Origin: Rhizophagus irregularis
Lineage: Eukaryota > Glomeromycota > Glomeromycetes > Glomerales > Glomeraceae
Length of the DNA stretch: 64,000 nucleotides
Direction: 5' to 3'
Assembly (NCBI RefSeq): GCF_026210795.1
Contig: NC_089440.1
Location: forward strand, 2,480,001-2,544,000
Shown one piece after another: positions 12,885-23,000 of the stretch (position 1 is its first letter; each line of letters begins with the position of its first letter). Position numbers and translations under genes: made by a program. Under the pieces are notes generated by a model. The model did no database searches. It saw only the letters and a list, made by a program, of their open reading frames with translations, and had not been told where the DNA came from.

Positions 12885-15007
12885 TTAAACAGAAGAAGCT
12901 GAATCAGCTTGTTCCAGGGGAGCACCACCAATGGAGCTAATGAATTGCTTGATATGACCAGTGAGTTGGTCCAATTTACTTTCAATAACGACTCTACTAT
13001 TTTTGAGATCGTTAATTTCTTCTTGCGTGGAGGAGATAGGGGTAAAAGAAGGAGCATTTGGGGAAAGGTGAGAAGGAGGGGGCGACGTGTTAGGAACAAG
13101 AATAGTAGGAGATGGAGGTCGCGTTAAAATACTTCTGGGGGTAAAGGAGATTTAGCGGAAGGCTGAATAATAAGCGGAACATGGGATACAGGAGCATCTT
13201 CTTGCATGAGATCCAAGTCAGGTTCATTAGGTGTAGAAAGCGGATCAAGGCCAAGGTGTGATTCAATACGAGTCATCCTTTGGTCAGCAAGTTCAAGAGC
13301 GGAAATGCGTTTGTGAAAATTAGCGACTTCGCATTGCAATTCACGTAAGAGATTTAAAATATTATTAGCATCATCAGAAGATAATGCAGAATTAGGAGTT
13401 TGTCAGGGCAAGGGACGTGCGGTAGAACGAAAAGAGGAAGAAAAAGAAACCGATCGTTCTTTACTATTATGCCGAGCACGTTGGGAGGTATTGGGATTGT
13501 GTATGTTATGATTATTAACATTATTATTGCGGTCATGAGAACTGTTATTAGCACGTCCGGAATCATGAGTAGATCGATCTTTGGATTTTGAGCGAGATCG
13601 GGAGCGAGAACGTGTATTAGCAGCATTAGAATTAGAGCGGCGAGGTTGATTGACATTAAATCGTTCTTTGAGTTTTGCTACAGGGTCGCGAGTGCGACTT
13701 CTACCTCTGGTTTGTTTTAGTGGGCAAAAATTTGGAGCGCAACCTAATTTGCCACATCTGTGACAAAGTTTATTGGTATTATCTGGGGAGGACCAGAAAA
13801 GCACTTTGCCTTGGAAGCTGACAGTCTGTTCCATAGCAGCATCCATAGTTTCTTGGGAGTTGAAGATGACGTAAGCCCATCTTTTGGGTTTGTAAGAATT
13901 TAAAGAAAGTGGAACATTGACAGCCTTAGCGCCAAGGTTACGGGTAAGAGGAGCCAAGTTGATATCCTTAACATTGGGGGGAAGTTGAGTGAGGGTGGCA
14001 ACGTATTGACGGCGCGCAGCCTTTTGATCCACAGTATAGAAACACAGAGTAATTCTGAGGCAGGTGGAGAAACAGTACACGGCCCATTGGTCGGTAAAAC
14101 GAGCAATTGAATCGGTGTGATCATACACAATGCGGGCTTGCTGGACTTTGGCATTAGGCCTGGAGAAGAGGCGGCAAGAGGTGATATTACCAAATTTTTT
14201 AAAATAAGCCATGAGGTTGTCTTTTTTAATGAAGAAAGGGATATCGATAACTTGGATAGCCCAGAGATCTTCATTAGATCGGAGTTGGTGAGGGTCATAT
14301 GCATGAAAGATTAAGTCAGAAGATTCAGGATGAGTGGAACCAACGCACAAATCGCGTGCTTCAGCGGTATGGAAGTGGATAACGAGGCGTTTGGCTTCAC
14401 CAGAGCCAGTCATACGTGCTTTTCCAGTAAACGACTCGTAAGTTTCTAAAAAAAGGTTATTAACAGCCTCAATAAGGGCTTTATTGGTAGGGAATTTCTT
14501 AAGAGATTTAGGGGCAGCATTCGGCGCAGCCGCAGCCTGAAAATCATCTCTGGTTATGGCGAGGGTCACCACTTGATCTGGAGTTTGATCGTCATCTGGA
14601 GCACCATTGGTATCCAAATTGGGTGACGCGTTAGGGGGTTGTTGCAAGTCTTTGTTCGAAGGTGCATGCATGGAGTCGTCCACATTTCCAGAAGACGCGA
14701 CGGGACTGGGCGCAGTTGGCGCAGCAGATTTTTTCGAGAAGGAGGTCAAAGTATTTTCGCCAGAGATATTTTGTTGAGGAGAAGAGGAAGGTCCATCTAC
14801 TCCAACGTCAGCCGTCTGGTCATCGGCAACGTAGTCTTCTTCCATAGAATTTTCGGTAATCGTACGATTACGTTTCTGCTGGACAGTGTTTTCACCATCA
14901 GAGCTTGAGTTATCGGAGTTATTATTATTTTTTCGTTCTTGACGGGAAGCTTTCCTACTGTTAGGGTTATGACTTCCACGGCCTCTCTTGGCATAGTTAC
15001 CAGACAT
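12885..15007 (-). pseudogene. LINE copy A ORF1 (gag-like), broken
   Basis: Starts MSGNYAKRGRG as in copy C and is read over most of its length: an acidic/Asn-rich N-terminus, a central RNA-binding-like part, a zinc knuckle CHRCGKLGCAPNFC, and an RS-rich stretch. A TGA at 13403-13405 replaces the CGA of copy C. A frameshift near 13130 breaks the C-terminal coiled-coil part. The original stop is at 12885-12887. It lies 50 nt upstream of ORF2, as in copy C. Confidence 0.85.
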
Positions 15008-15134
15008 AGTAGAGGGCTTTGAGTTGGGAATATATAAAATATAAAATTTTATTAGTAGCTTGTATTATTTTTAAAAATAATAAAAAATATTTTTCGTCGG
15101 AAATTTTCGTTTTTGAAAAATTCAGGAGAGAGTT

Positions 15135-17476
15135 ACTGGTCAAAAACCAGGCAAACGTGGCATAGTAGCCTTTATCTTTATTAAAATTATTCGAACTTTA
15201 CAATTTACAAAAAAAAATAAAAAGAAAATATAAAAATAAAACTAACTAAAAACAAAGCTATATAGTCTCCTAAGAAAAAATAAAGTAAAAAATTAATCTA
15301 AAAAAAGAAAAATCGCATTACACTAAATTTCCCCAGATCTTCCCCCTTGATATATTCCAACCAAAGTAGAAGCAACTATGCTAACAAAATAACGAATAGC
15401 GCGCCCACTATAGAAATCGACACTCCATCCTGCAAAAGCTGTTATTAAGTAGCACCGTTAGACGATCCATAAAACCCGAAAAGTGATTAAACCAAGGCAA
15501 ACCATATTTCATCGAGTTCATCAACCAATCGGTTCCGGAGTCACGTGAATCGTGTAGGGTCGGAGGTGGTAAAGATGAGTAAGGTATGTACGTTGACAAT
15601 GGCAAATTAGAAGGCTTCAGAGTAGTTTTCAACTTATAAGTAATATTCATCGCGTTTTCCCATCTACTTTTCTCATAAGAACGCGGATTCCAAATTCGTT
15701 TTCTGAATTTTTGGACAAAATTATTATGAATAGCAGCGATAACCTTAATCGCAGAGATTCTTGGAATAGACAAATCGACTAAGATGTCAATAAAAAGTGT
15801 AGGTAAACAACCACGGACAAGGGCGTATGAAGACCAATTTGTAGAAGAAAAGGACCAGCATGAAAGAGAAGTGAGTTTAGCAATAAAGGGAGTAGGATCA
15901 ATATTAGCCAATTTTCCAGCTTCTTGAATTTTAGAAATCAAATGATTTTGATAAGATTGGAGAATTTGTTGCATAGGTAGACGACGTTTTTTGCACATAA
16001 AAAGGTGCATCAGGTCTTCCATGCGATCGATACAAGAACGGCAAGTTAATTCGTCCATGTATAAGTCTGGTCGAGTCCGCTTAAGCTTTTCCAATGTGGG
16101 TAAGTCGTCCAAGAAAAGTTTGAATTTGAAGGTTAAGTGTCTTGAAGCATGCTTTCAAGAGTAAAAGATGCATCAGTAGAAGGCTTGAAATTCAAGGTAA
16201 ACCAGGTAAGTTCCCAGTCGACAATATATTCTATATTAGATAATAATAAAGAAATAAAGTGAAATCGCGTTAAATTTAACAAATCACGCATTAACTGCGT
16301 TTGATAATACTGTTTAAGAAGGTGTCGTGGATTAGATTCACAAACGGCGTCATTGTCGTAAGTCAAGACGAAATCATGGGCAGAAGCAAGGTCCATTCCA
16401 GAAATCAAAATACTGGATGATGCGGTATGGGCAGTATTGGCCAAGGAGTCAGCAAAATCGTTCAAATAATTGCCAGAATGAGCTTTAACTTTAACAGGAA
16501 GCACTGTCAAATTCTTGGTAAGGATAGTTCGTTCAATAATGGCCCAAAGCTCAAAATTTGTTGTTTTGTAGTAAAGACGGCTATTTGAGTAGACATAGGA
16601 AGAGCAACTTCGAAGGCCATCAATGGCAGTTTGCGAGTCAGTATAAATAGTAACTTCTGAGTCGCGAGGAGAAATGGTTAAAACTGCGTAAATAGCGGCA
16701 GCTTCAGCACGAGAAGAAGAAGGATTATCTCGAATGATGCCATGTGCATAAGTAGCAATGGAATTAGGAAAACCAGCATCAGGTACGATTTGCATCCAAG
16801 ACCAGCCCATAGAAACATTAGGAGTGCCTAGATTAATAAGAGACCCATCAGTGAAAAAGATATAACGTGAGTCTGAAGACACAACCAACGGCGAATTTGC
16901 AAAAACAGCAGCAGCTGAGGATTCAATAGTGATAAGAGGAGCGGAGACTTCAACAATATCGTCAAGAGGAGAGTCAAAATCAAAATCCAATCGACTGTAA
17001 TAAAGACGGACACCATCTTCTATATCAGCCCAGGTAAAAGGGGAGGATACTATAGAAGTATTACGTCTAATGCGCTCATTGATGGTGGGCAGAATAAGCG
17101 AATGTTGTAGAGAAACCGTAGGCGTACAAAGGGTTAAATCAGCATTCCGTTTTTTGGAAGGAGGCAAAGGAGTATGAGCAGCACAACCAGGGCAAGGAGA
17201 GAGTCTAATGAGATCACCAGGCGAAGATTCACAATCAGGAGAGACCCAGTGAACAATAGAACAAGTACCACGACTTGCTTGAACTAAAAGTTGTTTGCCA
17301 AAGATGGGAGAACCGTAGTCGTCTAACGTGACAATCCAATTTTTCGTAGTGGTAGGAGAGGACAGGCAAGGAGTCAATTCATAAAATGAAGAGTCAATCG
17401 TAGGCGTAGTAATGAACTGGGTCAGCAAACGATTGTTGGTGTCAGGAATGGTAGTAGCTTGCTGGATATCTTTATA
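15135..17476 (-). mobile_element. LINE copy B, 5'-truncated
   Basis: Minus-strand copy of the same LINE family, keeping only the last part of ORF2 and the 3' tail. The 3' end (ACTGGTCAAAAACCAGG at 15135, complement sense) touches the 5' end of copy A. The 5' truncation point is at about 17476, inside the ORF2 linker between RT and RNase H (TATAAAGATATCC), where the palindrome begins. 5' truncation is usual for LINE insertions by target-primed reverse transcription. Confidence 0.85.
15408..17476 (-). pseudogene. LINE copy B ORF2 C-terminal fragment
   Basis: The frame starts at YKDIQQATT, runs through the RNase H domain (YTDSQTAID, HSGNYLNDFADSLANTAH) and ends with the CRSC...H...C finger and the family's final residues CRMECRFL. 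A two-base gain near 16140 shifts the frame between RNase H and the finger. It is closer in sequence to copy C than to copy A over many segments, for example IYTDSQTAIDGLRS. Confidence 0.85.
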
Positions 17477-17477
17477 C

Positions 17478-17770
17478 ACTGGTCAAAAACCAATATATCG
17501 GGTAGCAGATATGTATCAGATATGTACCCGATATGTGTAGTATTAATGCAGAAAATCGGGTACCCGATATGTGTAAGATATATGTAAATATATATATCAT
17601 ATACATATCGGGTACCGATATGTATATGATATGTAAATGATATGTAGACGATATATATATTTACACATATCTTACACATATCGGGTACCCGATTTTCTGC
17701 ATTAATACTACACATATCAGGTACATATCTGATACATATCTGCTACCCGATATATTGGTTTTCGACCAGT
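17478..17770. repeat. 293-bp imperfect palindrome between LINE copies B and C
   Basis: The left end ACTGGTCAAAAACCAATATA and the right end TATATTGGTTTTCGACCAGT are inverted copies, and the pairing continues through nearly the whole length. The arms contain repeated CGGGTACCCG and ACATAT/ATATGT units. The right arm carries about 21 extra bases near 17640-17660, so the axis is displaced to about 17613. There is no coding capacity. It could be a MITE or a product of head-to-head recombination. Its tips equal the 3' tips of the neighbouring LINEs. Confidence 0.85.
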
Positions 17771-17911
17771 AGTAGTAGTAGTAACTCTCTCCTGAATTTT
17801 TCAAAAAACGAAATTTTCGACGAAAATAATTTTTTATTATTTTTAAAAAATAATACAAACTACTAATAAAAATTTTATATTTTATATATTCCCAACTCAA
17901 AGCCCTCTACT

Positions 17912-20035
17912 ATGTCTGGTAACTATGCCAAGAGAGGCCGTGGAAGTCATAACCCTAACAGTAGGAAAGCTTCCCGTCAAGAACGAAAAAATAATAACAA
18001 CTCCGATAATTCAAGCTCCGATGGTAAAAACACTATCCAGCAGAAACGTAATCGTACGATTACCGAAAATTCTATGGAAGAAGACTACGTTGCCGATGAC
18101 CAGACGGCTGACGTTGGAGTAGATGGACCTTCCTCTTCTCCTCAACAAAATATCTCTGGCGAAAATACTTTGGCCTCCTCCCCGAATAAATCTGCTGCGC
18201 CAACTGCGCCCAGTCACGTCGCGTCTTCTGGACATGTGGACGCGTCCATGCATGCACCTTCAAACAAAGACTTGCAACTACCCCCTAACGCGTCACCCAA
18301 TTTGGATACTAATGGTGCTCCTGATGGCGATCAAACCCCAGATCCAGTGGTGACCTTTGCCATAACCAGAGATGATTTTCAGGCTGCGGCTGCGCCGAAT
18401 GCTGCCCCTGAATCACTCAAGAAATTCCCTACCAATAAAGCCCTTATTGAGGCTGTGAATAACCTTTTCTTAGAAACGTACGAGTCATTCACTGGAAAAG
18501 CTCGTATGACAGGTTCTGGTGAGGCTAAACGCCTCATTATCCACTTCCATACCGCTGAAGCACGCGATCTGTGCGTTGGTTCCTCTCATTCTGAGTTCCC
18601 TGACTTGATTTTTCATGCCCATGACCCTCGCCAACTCCGATCCAATGAAGATCTCCGGGCTATCCAAGTTACCGATATCCCTTTCTTTATCAAAAAGGAC
18701 AACCTCATGGCCTATTTCAAAAAATTTGGTAATATTACCTCTTGTCGCCTCTTCTCCAGGCCTAATGCTAAAGTCCAGCAAGCCCGTATTGTGTATGATC
18801 ACGCCGATTCAATTGCTCGTTTTACCGACCAATGGGCTGTTTACTGTTTCTCCACCTGTCTCCGAATTACTCCATGTTTCTATACTGTGGATCAAAAGGC
18901 TGCGCGCCGTCAATACGTTGCCACCCTCACTCAACTTCCTCCCAATGTTAAGGATATCAACTTGGCTCCTCTTACACGCGATCTTGGTGCAAAAGCTGTC
19001 AATGTTCCTCTTTCTTTAAATTCCTACAAACCCAAAAGATGGGCCTATGTCACCTTCAACTCCCAAGAAACCATGGATGCTGCTATGGAACAGACTGTTA
19101 GCTTCCAAGGCAAAATACTTTTCTGGTCCTCCCCCGATAATACTAATAAACTTTGTCACAGATGTGGCAAACTAGGTTGTGCTCCTAATTTTTGCCCACT
19201 CAAACAAACCAGAGGTAGAAGCCGCACTCGCGACCCTGTTGCAAAACTCAAAGAACGATTCAATGTTAATCAACCTCGCTCCAATTCTAATATTGCCAAT
19301 GCACGTTTTCGCTCTCGATCTCGCTCCAAATCTAAAGATCGATCTGCTTCCAATTCTGGACGAGCCAATAACGCTTCCCATGACCGCACTAATAATGATA
19401 ATAGTAATCATAACAAACCCCCTCCCAATACTTCTCAACGTGCCCGCCACAATAGTAAAGAACGATCTGTCTCCTTTTCTTCCTCCTCTCGTTCTACTGC
19501 ACGTCCCTTACCCCGACAAACTCCTAACTCTGCATTATCTTCTGATGATGCTAACAACATTCTAAACCTTTTACGAGAATTACAATGTGAAGTTGCTAAC
19601 TTTCACAAACGCATCTCCGCTCTTGAACTTGCTGACCAACGGATGACTCGTATTGAATCACACCTTGGCCTTGATCCACTCCCTCTACCCAATGAACCTG
19701 AACCGGACCTCATGCAAGAAGATGCCCCTGTAACTCATGTTCTTCTTAATATTCTGTCTTCCGCTAAATCTTCGCTGCCTTCCAAAAGTATTTTAACGCG
19801 ACCTTCGCCTACATTCACTATTGTTCCTGACACATCACCTCCTTCTTCTCACCTTTCTCCCAATGCTCCTCCTTTTACTCCCATCTCCTCCACACAAGAA
19901 GAAATTAATGATCTCAAAAATAGTCGTGTCGCTATTGAAAGTAAATTGGACCAACTTACTGGTCATATCAAGCAATTCATTGGCTCCCTTGGTGGTGCTC
20001 CCCTGGAACAAGCTGATTCAGCTTCTTCCAATTAA
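17912..20035 (+). CDS. LINE copy C ORF1, gag-like RNA-binding protein (707 aa)
   Basis: Intact frame starting MSGNYAKRGRG, a start shared with copy A. The first ~150 residues are rich in Asn, Ser and Pro. The middle contains RRM-like pieces (DIPFFIKKDNLMAYFKKFG near residue 255). Near residue 410 lies a zinc knuckle CHRCGKLGCAPNFC, a CX2CX4CX4C variant with Cys where His is usual. An RS-rich region follows (RSRSRSKSKDRS), then two likely coiled coils, around LLRELQCEVANFHKRISALE and QEEINDLKNSRVAIESKLDQ. LINE ORF1 proteins bind the element's RNA and form the RNP with ORF2. The stop is 50 nt before ORF2, so ORF2 would need internal initiation or reinitiation. Confidence 0.88.
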   Translation: MSGNYAKRGRGSHNPNSRKASRQERKNNNNSDNSSSDGKNTIQQKRNRTITENSMEEDYVADDQTADVGVDGPSSSPQQNISGENTLASSPNKSAAPTAPSHVASSGHVDASMHAPSNKDLQLPPNASPNLDTNGAPDGDQTPDPVVTFAITRDDFQAAAAPNAAPESLKKFPTNKALIEAVNNLFLETYESFTGKARMTGSGEAKRLIIHFHTAEARDLCVGSSHSEFPDLIFHAHDPRQLRSNEDLRAIQVTDIPFFIKKDNLMAYFKKFGNITSCRLFSRPNAKVQQARIVYDHADSIARFTDQWAVYCFSTCLRITPCFYTVDQKAARRQYVATLTQLPPNVKDINLAPLTRDLGAKAVNVPLSLNSYKPKRWAYVTFNSQETMDAAMEQTVSFQGKILFWSSPDNTNKLCHRCGKLGCAPNFCPLKQTRGRSRTRDPVAKLKERFNVNQPRSNSNIANARFRSRSRSKSKDRSASNSGRANNASHDRTNNDNSNHNKPPPNTSQRARHNSKERSVSFSSSSRSTARPLPRQTPNSALSSDDANNILNLLRELQCEVANFHKRISALELADQRMTRIESHLGLDPLPLPNEPEPDLMQEDAPVTHVLLNILSSAKSSLPSKSILTRPSPTFTIVPDTSPPSSHLSPNAPPFTPISSTQEEINDLKNSRVAIESKLDQLTGHIKQFIGSLGGAPLEQADSASSN

Positions 20036-20085
20036 TTTCTTTCTTCAAATTTTAACTCCCCGACTGTTTATATCATTGTGTTTTA

Positions 20086-23000
20086 ATGTCGGACAATAAT
20101 TTTAATTATGATACCTTTGTACGAAACCCTCCCAACCCCTGACAATGTTACTGAAATTTTTTCGCATGAATCGTTATTTTCCTCTTCCAGTAACACTTCC
20201 CCTATCCCCAATTCATTTAATATTTCTTCCTTTAATGTTAATGGCCTTAAAATGTATGGTCAGACTAAATTAGAAGAAATTTCTACTTTCTTTTCCTTAA
20301 AACGTATTTCCTTTGGTGGTATCGTGGATACCCATCTTCACCCTAAACAAATGAAGTTTTTATCCAAACGTATTTCTAATTATACTGTGTTCTCTTCTAA
20401 TTTGGATACTTCTAAACAAATTCTCTCTTCTGGTGGTGTTTCTCTTTTTATAGAAAATTCCCTTGCTTCACATGTTCAGGATTTCAAATCCCATTCTTCA
20501 CGGTTACTTTCTGTTGATTTATATTTCAAAGGCAATATTAAATTGCGTATATTTGTTATTTATATCCCTCCCCCTGCTGAAAGTGTTCTGCGCACTGATA
20601 CTATTGATTTGCTCATTCAACAACTTACCCTTACTAAACATGCTGGATTTTACCATGCTGTTTGTGGCGATTTTAATATGCATTTAGACAAATATTACCC
20701 TATTTACTTCAATCAACCTCAAGTTGCTTCAAAACATATTCACCGATTATTTTTTCATCTCCTCTCTCACGGATATGAAGACTATACTCCTATTAATCTT
20801 TCCGACTCCTTAGGTACCTTTCATCGCAATGATCACATTACTCGAGTTGATTATGTATGGTCCTGCCCTCTTCTCAAAGGATTTGCTCTTACTGCTTGCA
20901 TTTTTAATGCTCAAGATGTTTGCACATCTGATCATAACCCCGTCATAACATACTATGATATGTCTTTACTTTTTGCCTCTACCAAATTGGCTCGCGCTCG
21001 ACAACTTAAGCGCCGAACCCGTCGCGTCTTCAAATTTGATTCTGTAACTGAAATTCAATGGACGGAATTTGCTGATAAAGCTGATGCTTTATGTGACGTC
21101 TCACCTTCAACCCTTTCCTCCTGGCATATCAATCAAATGTGCGAATATCTCCAATCACGAATTCTTAAAGCTGCCAACGCTACACTACCTTCTTCCACTG
21201 TTGGCAATAATTATACTCCTAAGGTTTCTAAAGATCTGGAAATTTTAACCCAACATTATCGGTTTTTAAATCGCCTTATGCATTCAATACGTTTATTGCG
21301 CAAATATCCTTTAACTTATTCTGCCGCTCATGAACATAAGTGGTCTATTCATTTAATCAGACTTCAAAACATTTTGCAATTATATAAGAAAGTATTTACT
21401 TTCGTTCCTACTTTGCCCTCTTCTCTCTCATCAGGTCGACAAGATGATTTCAAGTCACTTCTTGATGATTTATCCAATATTTCAAAATCCTTACGGGGAT
21501 TTCATTTACTTCAAGAAAAAGAATTCCAAGATTCCTCCATTCGTGCTCATTTGGACGATAGGAACAATAATTTTGAAACTGACCTTTCCTCTTTCATTGA
21601 TTCAGCGTTTCTCGCACCCGCCGCCGTATCACTTTGGATCGTGTCTTTGTTGATCATCCCACTCACCCTCAGTTATTAACTGCTCCCAAGGATATAGACG
21701 ATGCTGTTGTTAACCATTTCCAAAACTTTGTACCTATAAAATCCACTCCTCCTGTATCTGTAGATACATTACCTGATAGATGGTCTTCTGTTTACCAACC
21801 TATGGATGATGTGCCCTCCTCCATCTATGATTCTTTAATGAATCCCCCTACCCTTGACGAATGGTTAACCACCGTTTCTTCTACTCCTAACGGTAAAGCC
21901 TCAGGTCCTTCCATGATCACTTATGAAATGCTCAAACACCTTGGATCTCGTTCCTCGGCTCTACTCCTTATTTTAATTCAAGCTTGCCTTTCCAAAGCTG
22001 ATATTCCTGACTTATGGCGACAGGCAATGGTTTTTCCCATTCCCAAACCTCACGAATGGAAATGTCAATTGAAAAATACTCGTCCTATTACTTTACTTGA
22101 AGTGATTAGAAAATCTCTTGTCAAACTCTTTTATAATCGCCTTTCTACTATTATGGCTACACATGATGTTCTTAAAGGTGGTAACTTCGCTGGTCTTCCT
22201 GGTGGTTCTTGCCGCGACCCCATTATTACTCTAGAATCTATTATCCATGATGCTGATGTCAACAAAAACCCACTTTGGATTCTCTCTCAAGACATTTCTA
22301 AAGCTTTTGACTCGGTTGATTTGACAATGTTACGTTTTGCTTTAGAACGAATACGTCTCCCAGCTTCTGCTATTAAGTTTATTCTTTCCCTTTTCACAAA
22401 ACGCATTAATAGCGTTTTCACTGCTCATGGATCCACGCCTGCTTATAGAGTTCGCATTGGTATTGACCAAGGCGAAGTTATTTCTCCTCTCTTATGGGTT
22501 ATTTATATTGATCCCTTACTTACTGTCTTGAAGCATGAAATGATGGACCCTTATGTTCTTTCTACACCATCCTTAATTGATTCTCCCAATCCTTCTTCCG
22601 ATTTGAAGATTAATAATTTAGTATTTATGGATGACTCTACTCTTATTTCCTCGTCGAAGACTGGCATGGAATTTATGTTATCCATTACAGAAGAATTCTA
22701 TCAAATTAATAACACTTCTGCCAATCATAACAAATATGTGTTAATTACTAATTCGTTGCCTTTGACTTCGAATTCCATTTTATCTCCTATTACTTTTAAC
22801 TTAGATTTATCCTCATTAAATAGTGTTCCTTCCATTACCATTATCCCAATTTCTATGACAACTTCTTTTCATTTTTTAGGTGTTTGGTTTAACATTAAAA
22901 GCTCCCGGGATTTTGTCAAGAAACAACTCAAACGTGAATGCTGCTCCTTCGCTGCAACCATCCGCCCTGCAAAGCTCTCATCCAAACAAGTTGTTTATTT

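Larger units (their letters stand above)
6936..15134 (-). mobile_element. LINE copy A, full-length but decayed
   Basis: A minus-strand non-LTR retrotransposon running from a 5' end at 15134 (AACTCTCTCCTGAA in its own sense) to a 3' end at 6936 (...GGTTTTTGACCAGTG). It holds ORF1 (12885-15007) and ORF2 (7208-12834), with a 127-bp leader and a 270-bp 3' tail. The boundaries were set by comparison with copy C, which shares both ends. Both ORFs carry stops and frameshifts. Its 5' end joins the 3' end of copy B with no intervening base. Confidence 0.9.

Noticed and set aside
17422-17900. Minus-strand frames of 79 and 97 codons over the palindrome
   Set aside because: They are Tyr/Ile-rich products of the ATATGTACAT palindrome and of LINE leader sequence.
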